Shown piece after piece: positions 1 to 8,691 of a DNA stretch of 64,000 nt; position 1 is the first letter of the stretch, and each line of letters begins with the position of its first letter. Both the position numbers and the translations under genes were made by a program. Origin of the DNA: CALBZH01 sp964538515 (GTDB lineage: Bacteria > Desulfobacterota > Syntrophobacteria > Syntrophobacterales > Syntrophobacteraceae); contig CAZIEW010000004.1 in NCBI GenBank assembly GCA_964538515.1, positions 1 to 64,000 of the forward strand. Reading direction: 5' to 3'. The notes beneath the pieces were generated by a model, which saw nothing but the letters and a program-made list of their open reading frames with translations, made no database searches and had not been told where the DNA came from.

Positions 1-180
1 CCGTCAGCAAGGCCAATCCATTCGCCGTTCTTTTCGCGTGTGGGGCATGCAGCCACTAAACTAGGACCTCGCTCAACCGATCATGGTATTTATTGTTTAC
101 TTGGGAGCCGGCAACGGTCCCGGCACGGCCTGCGCTCCCCGATCATGGCAGGTTGCCGCGATCACGAGCAGAACTGGGGG

Positions 181-210
181 CCGCCTTTTGGGGGACCTCT
201 CCCCAGGCGG
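181..210. promoter_or_regulatory. Leader stem-loop ahead of the SDR gene
   Basis: CCGCCT (181-186) pairs with AGGCGG (205-210), and an inner run of G (190-194) pairs with CCCC (201-204). The hairpin ends 26 bases before the Shine-Dalgarno of the next gene. It could terminate an upstream transcript or structure the leader. No T-tract follows, so its role is open. Confidence 0.3.
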
Positions 211-249
211 CGTCCTTTCAAATGTTTAGATTCGTCAGGAGGGTTCAAC

Positions 250-1044
250 GTGCTTGAGATTCGGGGTGCGGTTGCAGTGATCACCGGCGGGGCCAGAGGC
301 ATCGGACGAGCGCTGGCCGAGTATTGGGTGCTGCGGGGCGGCAAGGTCTTGTTGGCCGATGTGATGGCGGACGACCTGAGGAACGCTGAAATAGACCTCA
401 AAGCAAAAGGGGGTGAAGTCGCAACATTGGTCTGCAATGTGACCCGAGAGGAGGACTGTGCCACCCTCGCCGACACCGCCATCGAACGGTTTGGGGCCAT
501 CAACCTGGTTGCGCCTTTTGCTGGGATCATTCGGGATGCGATGATGGTTTCACCGGACAAGACTTCGGGCAAGGTCACAAAGAAGATGAGCCTCAATGAT
601 TTTCAGATGGTGATCGACATCAATCTGACAGGGGTTTTTCTCACGGTACGCGAGTGTTTGGAGCGAATGATCAACGGAGGCTCTCGGGGACTGATTTGTC
701 TCATTTCGTCGACGGGCGCGCTCGGAACCGCCGGGCAAATCAATTACGCCTCGACCAAAGCAGCGATGTCGGTCATGCCGAAGGTCATCACGGCGGAGCT
801 TTTCCGTCGTGGCCTATCCAGGGCCATTCGGTGCGTTGCGATCGCTCCGGGTTACGTGGGCACGCCGATGGTCAAGGAAATGAATCAGGCAGCTCTAAGT
901 CGAATCCTCGCCGACGTGCCCATCGGCCGACTCATCGAGCCTGAAGAAGTGGCTTCCTTCGTGGGGGAGCTTTTCAGAAACGAAGCCATTGCCGGGGACA
1001 TCTTCTTCATCCACGGTGGGTTACGGCTTGGATCGAAGGGGTGA
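250..1044 (+). CDS. Short-chain dehydrogenase/reductase (SDR family)
   Basis: Classical SDR NAD(P)-dependent oxidoreductase of 264 residues; substrate unknown. The N-terminus carries the Rossmann glycine motif TGGARGIG. The middle has an NNAG-like segment (APFAG), and the catalytic region has ISS followed by YASTK (the YxxxK pair). The C-terminal IAPGYVGTPM is the usual PG motif that shapes the substrate loop. The frame is open upstream to 40, but the family consensus begins at the GTG at 250, and AGGAGGG at 237-243 lies six bases before it, which decides the start. FabG-like reductases and many catabolic dehydrogenases share this architecture, and the neighbours do not indicate a pathway. 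The SDR call is firm; the specific reaction is unknown. Confidence 0.85.
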   Translation: MLEIRGAVAVITGGARGIGRALAEYWVLRGGKVLLADVMADDLRNAEIDLKAKGGEVATLVCNVTREEDCATLADTAIERFGAINLVAPFAGIIRDAMMVSPDKTSGKVTKKMSLNDFQMVIDINLTGVFLTVRECLERMINGGSRGLICLISSTGALGTAGQINYASTKAAMSVMPKVITAELFRRGLSRAIRCVAIAPGYVGTPMVKEMNQAALSRILADVPIGRLIEPEEVASFVGELFRNEAIAGDIFFIHGGLRLGSKG

Positions 1045-1282
1045 TGCGAATTTCCACGTCGGTATCCCTTCGGTGTCTGCTAAGATGCGGCATGGATTTG
1101 TCGGGAATCCTCATGAGGGGTCATCGAGCTTTGTTGATAATGGCCTGGATTTGACTTAAGATGCAGCGAGTTGAATCCTTTTGAGGGATACGTTCAAGGG
1201 GCAAAGGATGCCATGTTATCTGCCGGCTCTCTTGCCCTGATGATGATCTGCAGCGGGGAGGACGCTGCTTCAGGAGATTCGG

Positions 1283-2719
1283 ATGACCGTCATCGACCAC
1301 CTGATCGAAAAGACGTGCATGAACATGATCCAAACCATCCTGTTTTGTTTGGAAAACGCCACCAAGGGGACCATCTACCGCATCGGCCCCCCACCGACTC
1401 TTCAGGCGGTACGGATCACTTCAGGCATTCGGATTCCTGGAACGGACGAAATCAAATGGGGACTTCCGACCTCCTCCGACTACAATGGTCCCGGCAAGAG
1501 CTGGGAGCAGTACAAGGACCGTCCCGACCACGTTCTCGAGGCCATGGGATGGTGTGTGGAAAGGCAGGCCAGCTGGACGGCGGACAACCCGTTCGAAGAC
1601 GTGCGTAGTGTGGCCAAACAGCTTCGTGGAGAAATCGAGGACTGCCATCACATGGAGCCCGTGCTGGTCCGGAAGGCGGACATTTTCGGGGACAACGCCA
1701 ACGGGATCGAATATCCTCTCGACTGGCGCGGCAACCCCATCTGGCAGGATACCGACTACATCGTGGCCGCGGTGATCAAGATTCACTTTCTGCCGGGCAC
1801 GCTGGTCCGGGAGGACCGGTCCACGCGGATCATTCGAGAGCTTTCACGAAGCCTCGGCACCGAGCTGCTGACCTTGCATGTTCGAGAGAGCTTGTATCGT
1901 GCCCAGAAGGACTTTGCCAGACAGAGGCTCCACAGCTGCGAAATCCTGGCTCACGAGCTGCGAAACACCCTCATGCGCTTCGGATTCATCTTTTCCGCCG
2001 TCAATGCGCAGGTCGGCGTCATCCGCGAGGAATGGGAAGAGCAGCTCAGGATCTCTTTTCCCGAGCTCGAGTGGAAGCAGCCCATCCTGGAAAAGCTGAA
2101 CGCGATCCTGAAAGCAAGTGAGACGCAATTGACGTCGACTGCAGAATCGGCGAACACGCTCAAGGCGTTGCTTTCGGATCAGGACGAGCTCGCAACCTAC
2201 TCCCTTTTGCCGAACCAAGCGGATCAGTGGCTCCGAAACAAGATCCGCCCAAAGTGGGACCGGCTGCTTGCCGCTTCGGAGGAGCTCGCGGCCAGGCGGC
2301 AGGAGATTGACGCTCATTTGGAGGCGCTTGCCAAGGCGCTTCAGCTTGGGGCGGACAAAGAGCTGGCCGCGGGGCTGAGTCACCTGGCGCCGGAGCTTCG
2401 AGAGAAGTGGCCGGAGATCGCCTACATGCATTTCACCCCCGACAAGACCGAAATGGTCGGCGACATCATCAAGTTTCTTACCCATCCCGCCCTTCCCCTC
2501 CCCCACAAGCAACAGTTTGCGAAGGTCTTCCGGTCATTCAAGGCTTTGGTCGAAATTCTCCCGGAAGTCGAAGAAAGAGCTAACAAAATCATTCTCTCTC
2601 TTCGCTACGGGGGGCCTTCGGATGCCCAGACCGCCCAGCTGCTCGAGCGGCTTGGCGGTGCATCGAGTGGGCAGACGGAGCCCGGGACGACCCAGCAAGT
2701 CCAGACTTTGGCAGACTGA
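1283..2719 (+). CDS. DHp-like signalling protein lacking an ATPase domain
   Basis: A 478-residue soluble protein of unknown function. Around residues 220-245 there is an H-box-like segment (AHELRNTLMRFGF) with a candidate phospho-accepting His224, in helical sequence like the DHp domain of histidine kinases. No N, G1 or G2 boxes follow; the C-terminal half is charged helical sequence. The first ~190 residues hold a globular domain I do not recognise. AGGAG at 1272-1276 sits six bases before the ATG. A Cache-type kinase follows after ~108 bases and then an overlapping sigma-54 regulator, so it probably belongs to that signalling unit as a sensor adaptor or histidine phosphotransfer protein. 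The context is solid; the phosphotransfer role is inferred. Confidence 0.6.
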   Translation: MTVIDHLIEKTCMNMIQTILFCLENATKGTIYRIGPPPTLQAVRITSGIRIPGTDEIKWGLPTSSDYNGPGKSWEQYKDRPDHVLEAMGWCVERQASWTADNPFEDVRSVAKQLRGEIEDCHHMEPVLVRKADIFGDNANGIEYPLDWRGNPIWQDTDYIVAAVIKIHFLPGTLVREDRSTRIIRELSRSLGTELLTLHVRESLYRAQKDFARQRLHSCEILAHELRNTLMRFGFIFSAVNAQVGVIREEWEEQLRISFPELEWKQPILEKLNAILKASETQLTSTAESANTLKALLSDQDELATYSLLPNQADQWLRNKIRPKWDRLLAASEELAARRQEIDAHLEALAKALQLGADKELAAGLSHLAPELREKWPEIAYMHFTPDKTEMVGDIIKFLTHPALPLPHKQQFAKVFRSFKALVEILPEVEERANKIILSLRYGGPSDAQTAQLLERLGGASSGQTEPGTTQQVQTLAD

Positions 2720-2827
2720 TACGGTACCAGCGCATTCCCTCCAACTGCCATTCTCGATTCTCTCGGGCCAATGATATTACGAGTGCTCCCTTGGAGAGTG
2801 CGCCTTTCATGTTCCCCAGGATCGGAT

Positions 2828-4702
2828 ATGCTCCAACCGAGGAAGAAGATCAGCCATCGTTTCTTCTTAGCCATCCTTGCCATCGTGGTCATTCCGATCG
2901 GGGTCATGGGCTATGAAAGTTTTATCCTGGCGAAGAGAACCCTCATCAGGCTTGCTTTCCATCACATGGCCACCGTATCCGAGAGCAAGGTCAATCACCT
3001 GAGCTCTTGGCTCCAAGAACGGCTGGGTGACATTGGCGTCCTGGCTCGCCTGCCGATCATTCGGGACGTCTGCCGGCAGTTTCGGGAGCGGGTGGAGGAT
3101 CCGTCCGAAATTGCCGTGGATCTCCTGAAAGACACCCTTGAGATCATTGAAGGCACCTCTCCCTCTTATGAAAATCTTTACATCCTCCTCCCGGGTGGGA
3201 CCATCCTCTCATCCACGCATCCCGAGCGTGTTCACACCCAGGGACCTCACGCGCGCGAGGTGATCGAAAGGGCACGTTCGAGCCAGACGCCGGTTCTCGG
3301 TCCCGTCTATCAATACCCCGAAAAGCGAGGGTGGCACGTTCAGCTGGCATCAGCCATCCGCGATCAGGATGAAACGCTCCTCGCCACCATTGTCGCCACG
3401 GTCGACCTCTCGAAGACCATCGACCCCATCATGGTGGATCGAATCGGGCTTGGGGAGACTGGGGAGACCTACCTCGTGAGCAAAGACCGCCGGATCATTT
3501 CCGAATCCCGCTTTCTGGACTGGACGGAGATGGCCGACCGAACCTTCGAAACCCGGGGGATACAGGCAGCGGTGGATGGGGAAACGGGAACGGCCGTCTA
3601 CGAGAGCTACACGGGACGTGAAGTGCTGGGCTCTTATGCCTGGCTGCCGAGCTATGAATGGGGCATTCTCGCGGAGATCGAAACGGAAGAAATCATGGGG
3701 CCCCTTGCGTGGATCAAGGGGATTGGTATCGCAACGTCAGTCCTCGTGGGTCTTGTTTGCCTCCTGATGGCCTTTCTGGTGAGTCGGCGAGTCTCAATGC
3801 CCATCGTCCAGGTTGCGGATGCCGCCAAGAGGATCTCGGAAGGCGATCTTGGGCAACGGATCCCCTTTTCCAGCAAAGACGAGATCGGGACCTTGGCCGA
3901 GAGCTTCAACGTGATGACGCGGCAGCTCACGCAATCGATGAGCGCGCTGCGGCAAAAGGAGAATTCCCTTCAGAAGGCCTATGATGAGCTCATCACGGCC
4001 CAGGAGCAGCTGCTGCGATCCGAGCGGATGGCTGCGATCGGTGAGCTGGTTGCCTCCATCGCCCATGAAATGCGGAGTCCCCTCTCCTCGATCCGGCTCA
4101 ATCTGCAGATCATCGGACGGGAACTGGATAAAGAGAGTGTTCTCCATGAGCACTATGAGATCGCATTCGATCAAGTGATGCAAATGGAGCGGATGTTCTC
4201 GGATCTCCTAAACTACAGCAAGCCCCTGGAAATTCAGAAAAAGGACGTTTCAGTCGCCGAAATCATCGAGAAGTCGTTGAAAGAGATCGAGGGCGAGCTC
4301 TCCGCAAAGCACATGCAGGTCGAGCGGGACATCGCCGCTGACTTGCCGCCCATCATTGGCGATCCGGACAAGATCCAGCAGGTGCTTATCAACGTTTTGA
4401 AGAACGCCTTGGAAGGCTCGCCCGCCGATCATCCGATCCGGATATCGGCTGTCACACAGGAAGAGGAGTCGGGCACCTCCGTGAACATCACGGTCATCGA
4501 TCGCGGAGAAGGCATCTCGGCGCGGAACCTCCGGGTGGTTTTTCAGCCCTTCTTCACGACCAAGAAGAAGGGAACGGGTCTCGGGCTTCCCATCGTGAAA
4601 AAGATCATGGACGCTCACCGCGCCAATATTGCCATTGAGAGCGAGGAGGGCTCCGGAACCTGTGTGCGGCTTCGTTTTCCTTCCATAAAAGGTATGAGAT
4701 GA
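2828..4702 (+). CDS. Membrane sensor histidine kinase (Cache-HAMP-HisKA-HATPase)
   Basis: A 624-residue transmembrane kinase. Positively charged residues precede a first membrane helix (residues ~10-28). A periplasmic sensor of about 260 residues follows that looks like a double Cache domain, then a second helix (~300-322), a HAMP linker, a short coiled coil and the kinase core. The H-box is IAHEMRSPLSS with His413; the N-box is VLINVLKNALE; the glycine-rich lid is KKGTGLGLPIVKK. The frame is open from 2771, but AGGA at 2818-2821 and the hydrophobic N-terminus favour ATG 2828. It overlaps the next gene by ATGA, so the regulator is its likely partner. The ligand is unknown; such Cache domains usually bind small organic molecules. 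Confidence 0.85.
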   Translation: MLQPRKKISHRFFLAILAIVVIPIGVMGYESFILAKRTLIRLAFHHMATVSESKVNHLSSWLQERLGDIGVLARLPIIRDVCRQFRERVEDPSEIAVDLLKDTLEIIEGTSPSYENLYILLPGGTILSSTHPERVHTQGPHAREVIERARSSQTPVLGPVYQYPEKRGWHVQLASAIRDQDETLLATIVATVDLSKTIDPIMVDRIGLGETGETYLVSKDRRIISESRFLDWTEMADRTFETRGIQAAVDGETGTAVYESYTGREVLGSYAWLPSYEWGILAEIETEEIMGPLAWIKGIGIATSVLVGLVCLLMAFLVSRRVSMPIVQVADAAKRISEGDLGQRIPFSSKDEIGTLAESFNVMTRQLTQSMSALRQKENSLQKAYDELITAQEQLLRSERMAAIGELVASIAHEMRSPLSSIRLNLQIIGRELDKESVLHEHYEIAFDQVMQMERMFSDLLNYSKPLEIQKKDVSVAEIIEKSLKEIEGELSAKHMQVERDIAADLPPIIGDPDKIQQVLINVLKNALEGSPADHPIRISAVTQEEESGTSVNITVIDRGEGISARNLRVVFQPFFTTKKKGTGLGLPIVKKIMDAHRANIAIESEEGSGTCVRLRFPSIKGMR

Positions 4703-6075
4703 AACAGATCATGATCGTCGATGACGACCCGTCCCTAACGCGGACCCTCGAGCTCTATTTCCGTGGCAAAGGATATGAGGTGGTTGTGTTCCGGACGGGA
4801 CGCGAGGCCTTTGAGCATTGGCGAGTCCAAGAGCCGGACCTGATCCTGCTCGACGTTCAGCTTCCGGACATCGACGGCCCGGACATCTTGGAAAAAGCCA
4901 AACGGGAGGAGCTGGTCGGCGAGGTGGTGATGATCACGGCCTTTCACGACACGGAGGCAACGCTCAAAGCAATTCGGCTCGGGGCCGCCGATTATCTGTA
5001 CAAGCCCATCGATCTCGACGCCCTCGATCTCCTGCTGGAAAAAATCCTCCTTCAAAAGGCCGAGCGCGAGCGACTCGCGAGATTGAGCCATGTGGTTTCG
5101 GCGTCGTTCAAGCCCGATCAAATCATTGGCCGTAGCAAGGCTATGCTCGAGGTGATCAAGGCGATTGCCCAGGTCGCCCAGACACCGGCCAGCGTACTGA
5201 TCGAGGGAGAGACGGGAACGGGCAAAGAACTGGTCGCGCAGACGATTCATCAGGAGTCCGCACCCGAGGAGCCCTTTGTTGCCATCAACTGTGCCGCCAT
5301 CGTGGAGAATCTCCTGGAAAGCGAGCTCTTCGGACATGAGCGCGGAGCCTTCACCGGAGCGACGCAGCGAAAGATCGGCAAGCTGGAGGTCGCCGGCAGA
5401 GGAACGGTGTTCTTGGACGAAATCGGGGAGTTTCCTATCGAGCTCCAGGCCAAGCTCCTCCGCGCCCTCCAGGAGCGGGAGATCCAGCGAGTGGGCGGCC
5501 TCACGACCCTTCCCCTGCGCGCCCGCATCATTGCGGCGACCAATCGAGACCTCGAAGCCATGGTGGAAGAAGGCTCTTTCAGGGAAGATCTTTATTTCCG
5601 GCTCAAGGTATTTGTGATCCGCATTCCGCCGCTGCGAGAGCGTCCAGACGATATCGTACCCCTCACGGAATATTTTCTTCATCTCCTGAACCTGGAAATG
5701 GCGAAGAAAGTGACCCGCGTCCCCATGGCCCATCTCGAAGCCTTGAAGGCTTATGACTGGCCGGGTAACGTGCGCGAGCTTCAGAATGTCCTTCGCCGCG
5801 GCATGATTCTCTCCAAAGGGGAAATCCTCGAGCTCAACGACGAATGGATCAGGAGGAAGCAACCGGTTCGAGCAGAAGCATCCGAGAGCCCCTCACCATC
5901 CGCTCGGGACGAAGCCCTGCAGAGCCTTGCGGCAGTCGAGAAAGCGCACATCCTGAGAGTCCTCAAATACACGCGTGGAAACTATGGGGAAGCCTGCAGG
6001 ATCCTCGGCATCAGCCGACCCACCCTGCGCAGAAAGATAAGCGACTTTCAACTGCTGGTTGATTCGAGTGACTGA
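4699..6075 (+). CDS. Sigma-54 dependent response regulator (NtrC/AtoC type)
   Basis: A 458-residue enhancer-binding protein. Receiver domain at residues ~1-120, with acidic residues in IVDDDPS and phospho-acceptor Asp52 in LLDVQLP. AAA+ domain at ~140-385, with Walker A GETGTGKE and the sigma-54 contact loop GAFTGA. A Fis-type helix-turn-helix ends the protein (GNYGEACRILGISRPTLRRK). The kinase just upstream overlaps its start by four bases (ATGA), so the pair is translationally coupled. A sigma-54 promoter lies about 300 bases downstream at 6360-6375, and a perfect palindrome at 6125-6143 is a candidate binding site. The family call is near certain; the target assignment is inferred. Confidence 0.93.
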   Translation: MKQIMIVDDDPSLTRTLELYFRGKGYEVVVFRTGREAFEHWRVQEPDLILLDVQLPDIDGPDILEKAKREELVGEVVMITAFHDTEATLKAIRLGAADYLYKPIDLDALDLLLEKILLQKAERERLARLSHVVSASFKPDQIIGRSKAMLEVIKAIAQVAQTPASVLIEGETGTGKELVAQTIHQESAPEEPFVAINCAAIVENLLESELFGHERGAFTGATQRKIGKLEVAGRGTVFLDEIGEFPIELQAKLLRALQEREIQRVGGLTTLPLRARIIAATNRDLEAMVEEGSFREDLYFRLKVFVIRIPPLRERPDDIVPLTEYFLHLLNLEMAKKVTRVPMAHLEALKAYDWPGNVRELQNVLRRGMILSKGEILELNDEWIRRKQPVRAEASESPSPSARDEALQSLAAVEKAHILRVLKYTRGNYGEACRILGISRPTLRRKISDFQLLVDSSD

Positions 6076-6124
6076 TGCGAGCCCTGTCGGAAGTGTTCAC
6101 CGATTGAAAGAAATGAGCCATCGC

Positions 6125-6143
6125 ATTGAACAGTTTGTTCAAT
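6125..6143. promoter_or_regulatory. Perfect inverted repeat, candidate enhancer site
   Basis: ATTGAACA, three bases, then TGTTCAAT: an 8+8 perfect palindrome starting about 50 bases after the sigma-54 regulator gene ends. It lies about 217 bases upstream of a sigma-54 promoter, within the distance at which NtrC-type activators act. A dimeric Fis-type HTH would recognise such symmetry. That this regulator binds it is inferred. Confidence 0.45.
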
Positions 6144-6161
6144 CATTGAAGGAGAGGAGGA

Positions 6162-6208
6162 GGGACTGCTCCGGGAGAAGGAGGCTTCCGCGATACCGGA
6201 GCAGTCCC
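6162..6208. other. Stem-loop with 13-bp perfect stem
   Basis: GGGACTGCTCCGG (6162-6174) pairs exactly with CCGGAGCAGTCCC (6196-6208) around a 21-base loop. There is no T-run on either side, so it is not a typical intrinsic terminator. It may still end the upstream signalling transcript or bind a protein. Confidence 0.5.
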
Positions 6209-6359
6209 CTTGCGGAGGAAAGGGCATGATGGAGAGAGCCTCGGCGCCCCCCGCGGGGGACGCGGAACGCCAAAGCCCTTCGCCCTGTGACAAACTGAAC
6301 CTCGCAACAATAATGCCATCTCTGTACGGGGGCATCCCCCAGAACAGCCTGTCGTCATT

Positions 6360-6375
6360 TGGCATGCGCGTTGCC
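6360..6375 (+). promoter_or_regulatory. Sigma-54 promoter (-24/-12)
   Basis: TGGCATGCGCGTTGCC has the invariant GG (6361-6362) and GC (6373-6374) ten bases apart, with the preferred TGGCA and TTGC contexts. The predicted start near 6385 would transcribe the small HTH gene at 6492 and probably the Tim44-like gene. An NtrC-type activator is encoded directly upstream. Confidence 0.65.
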
Positions 6376-6491
6376 TCTTGATTAGGGGCAAGGGACAGCG
6401 ATCTCGAAAAACTGCCCTGCATCCTCGGCTCGGATGACGGTCTTCCGATGGCTTGTTCGGATGCGGAGTGATTTGCCGATGGAGAATTGGG

Positions 6492-6782
6492 ATGAGAGAC
6501 AGCATTAGCGTTGCAAGCCATTTGTCATTGAATGAAGTGCAGATGCGGATGCAGAGAGGCGGAGCCTTCTTCCGGGTATTGAAGTGGCTCGTCGTTTACA
6601 ATGCGATCGTCGATCCGAGACCCATTGTCGAGATCGCCAGGCATACGGGGTTATCCGAAGGAACCGTCCGCCGGGTTCTGGCCGAGTACAACACGCGCGG
6701 TCCTGAATCGTTCGAATCTCGACCGAAGACCATTGCTCCGGCGGAGAAGTCTGCTGAGACCCACGCGGAGGCCTGCGCCTGA
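6492..6782 (+). CDS. Small helix-turn-helix protein
   Basis: A 96-residue protein whose centre (VEIARHTGLSEGTVRRVLAE) is a clear helix-turn-helix. The following NTRGPESFESRP resembles the N-terminal HTH of IS630-type transposases and related small DNA-binding proteins. GGAG at 6481-6484 lies seven bases before the ATG; the frame is open from 6453 but that start has no such signal. No DDE catalytic domain follows, so it is either a domesticated HTH protein or the stump of a transposase. A sigma-54 promoter precedes it and a Tim44-like gene follows after ~100 bases, which favours a regulatory role over debris. Real gene, moderate confidence; function unknown. Confidence 0.6.
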   Translation: MRDSISVASHLSLNEVQMRMQRGGAFFRVLKWLVVYNAIVDPRPIVEIARHTGLSEGTVRRVLAEYNTRGPESFESRPKTIAPAEKSAETHAEACA

Positions 6783-6885
6783 TAGGTAAAAGGCGAACTG
6801 CCGCAAGCCCTCGATGGGGCAAGCCCACACCATACGGCTCAACCAAGGGGAGCCACCGAATTTTCCCATGAAAGGACCTTTAAGC

Positions 6886-7890
6886 ATGCACACCAAGTTT
6901 CGTCTGGCTATCGTATTGTCAACGCTGCTGCTCTTTGCTGCGACTGTCTTTCTTGAATCGAGCGCTTGGGCCAGAGCGGGAGGCGGACGTTCGATGGGGA
7001 GCCGCGGTAGCAGAAGCTTCTCCTCTCCTCAAATGCCGTCCAGCCCGTCGCCTGGCGTAAGCTCTCCCGGCAGAAATCCACTGCCGGGAGCCGCCGCCCA
7101 GCCTTCGGGAGGTTTCTTCAGTCGGAGTCCCTTTCTACAGGGTTTGGCTGGCGGCCTCGCCGGAGGCATGATCGGGAGCCTTCTATTCGGCGGTATGGGT
7201 CATGCCGCATCGGGTGGACCCACAGGAGGGGGCATTGGATTTCTTGACGTCGCGATCATCGCGCTGCTCCTCTACCTGGCCTACCGATTTTTCATGGGGC
7301 GTCGCCTGCGACACGATACGGCGGCAGGTTACTCCGTCGACAGAAGTGCCGTCTTTCAAGGTGGGGACATTCCCTCTCAAGAATGGGGGCAACAGCAGCG
7401 GTTGGGTCAGCCTCAAGACCATGCGTTCGAAGACAGCGGTCTCCGACGCGGTCTGGATCACATCAAACAGTACGATCCTTCGTTCCACGAGGATGGCTTC
7501 AAGGAGACGGCCCAGGATCTTTTCTTCCGCATCCAGGCGGGTTGGACGAACCGAAGCATCGAAGGGATCGAGAGCATCCTCACACCCGAGATGGTGGACT
7601 TCTTCAACGGCGAATTTGCGTCCATGAAACAGAAGGGCATTGTCAACCACCTGGAAAACATCGCCATTCGCAAGGTGGAACTGGCCGAGGTCTGGCAGGA
7701 AGCGGGCAAGGACTACATCACCATCCTCTTCACCGCGAATCTCCTCGATTACACCGTGGATGCGACGACTCGCGACGTGGTGGACGGGAGCAAGATCGTC
7801 CCGGTGAAGTTTCAGGAATTCTGGACATTCTGCCGCGAGGTCGGAACTTCAAGGTGGCAGCTGTCCGCCATTAGCCAACTGGAATCCTGA
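6886..7890 (+). CDS. Secreted/membrane Tim44-like domain protein
   Basis: A 334-residue protein. It begins with an N-terminal signal sequence (residues ~5-30), a Ser/Gly/Pro-rich linker (~30-95) and a Gly-rich hydrophobic stretch (GLAGGLAGGMIGSLLFGG). A second membrane helix follows (~120-140). The C-terminal ~130 residues (DPSFHEDGF..AQDLFFRIQAGWTNRS..) match the Tim44-like fold found in many bacterial membrane proteins of unknown role. AAAGGA at 6871-6876 lies nine bases before ATG 6886; an in-frame ATG at 6868 is less well spaced. A strong terminator lies at 8019-8045. Its place behind the sigma-54 promoter suggests co-regulation with the HTH gene. Family call good, function unknown. Confidence 0.8.
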   Translation: MHTKFRLAIVLSTLLLFAATVFLESSAWARAGGGRSMGSRGSRSFSSPQMPSSPSPGVSSPGRNPLPGAAAQPSGGFFSRSPFLQGLAGGLAGGMIGSLLFGGMGHAASGGPTGGGIGFLDVAIIALLLYLAYRFFMGRRLRHDTAAGYSVDRSAVFQGGDIPSQEWGQQQRLGQPQDHAFEDSGLRRGLDHIKQYDPSFHEDGFKETAQDLFFRIQAGWTNRSIEGIESILTPEMVDFFNGEFASMKQKGIVNHLENIAIRKVELAEVWQEAGKDYITILFTANLLDYTVDATTRDVVDGSKIVPVKFQEFWTFCREVGTSRWQLSAISQLES

Positions 7891-8205
7891 ACCCGCCCGC
7901 AGCGGAGGAGCCATGTGGCCCTTCAGCGTGCCTCCTCCCGAGGAGGATCAAGCGACTCCTGGACAGGGAGTCGTGCAAGCTTGCTCCCGATCCAGCGTAA
8001 TCGAGTGAACCTCATCAGAAGGCCCCTTTCCACGGGGCCTTTGTCTTTGTGATCCCGCTGTTTCCATCGCCCCGCCACCTCCCCATCCGAGTGCGACGAA
8101 GTCCTACACTCTCCTGACAGCGGGATTGTTTGACTCTTGAAGCGTATCGGACTTACCTTGAAAGTAACGCATGAAAGTGAAGGACTTCAGCAAGGGAAAA
8201 GGACG
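7891..8205. other. Intergenic stretch
   Basis: About 315 bases with no gene I can support. It contains the terminator of the Tim44-like gene (8019-8045). The remainder shows nothing recognisable apart from the ribosome-binding region of the permease remnant. Confidence 0.5.
8019..8045 (+). terminator. Intrinsic terminator after the Tim44-like gene
   Basis: AAGGCCCC (8019-8026) pairs with GGGGCCTT (8034-8041) around a 7-base loop and is followed by TGTCTTTG. It lies about 130 bases after the stop codon. Confidence 0.7.
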
Positions 8206-8691
8206 ATGCCGGTTGAGCAGGCCTCTCTCATCTCTATCCTGATCAGCATGATCGTTCTCTTCATCTGGGATCGCGTGCGTCATGATTTCGTTTCGGTGGC
8301 AGCTCTGCTTGCCTCGGTGCCGGCCGGCCTGTACCTGCCAGAGAGGCCTTTGCGGCATTCGGGCACCCGGCGGTCGTCACGATCGCGGGCGTACTCATCC
8401 TGAGCAGCGTCATGCAGTCTTCCGGGGTCGCAGATTCCCTGATGCGCGTTGTCATGCCGAGCAACGCCGGGCCGCGGCTGACCATTGGTGTGCTCGTCGG
8501 CCTTTCCGCCGCCATGTCCGCTTTCATGAACAATGTGGGTGCGCCGGCTCTTCTCATGCCGGTAGCAATCCAGCTCTCCAATCGAAAGAGCCTGCCGTTC
8601 GGTTTGGCGATTACTGGCGCCTGGGGCTGCCGCTCGAAATGATCGTCATCGTGGTCGGCGTCCCTATGATCCTGCTGTTCTGGCCGATGTG
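8206..8691 (+). pseudogene. Remnant of SLC13/citrate-type (ArsB-NhaD superfamily) permease
   Basis: The start is intact: AAAAGGA then ATG 8206, giving a first membrane helix and the family-like LFIWDRVRHDFVSVAALLASV. The frame then shifts near 8330. The continuation (GHPAVVTIAGVLILSSVMQSSGVADSL) and the hallmark SAFMNNVGAPALLMPVAIQLS are in another frame (~8340-8620). The final segment (LGLPLEMIVIVVGVPMILLFWP) looks like the extreme C-terminus of such permeases and is in yet another frame. Intact relatives have roughly 590 residues, so there are at least two frameshifts and an internal deletion of about 400 residues. Its 3' end overlaps the convergent RND gene. It cannot encode a working transporter. 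Confidence 0.75.

Larger units (their letters stand above)
6076..6491. other. Regulatory intergenic region
   Basis: About 415 bases without a convincing gene. It holds a palindrome (6125-6143), a long hairpin (6162-6208) and a sigma-54 promoter (6360-6375), each listed separately. Open frames here have no family resemblance and poor start signals. Confidence 0.6.

Noticed and set aside
6492..6782. Complete IS630-type insertion sequence
   Set aside because: Only a helix-turn-helix segment is present; there is no DDE domain, no terminal inverted repeats and no target duplication.
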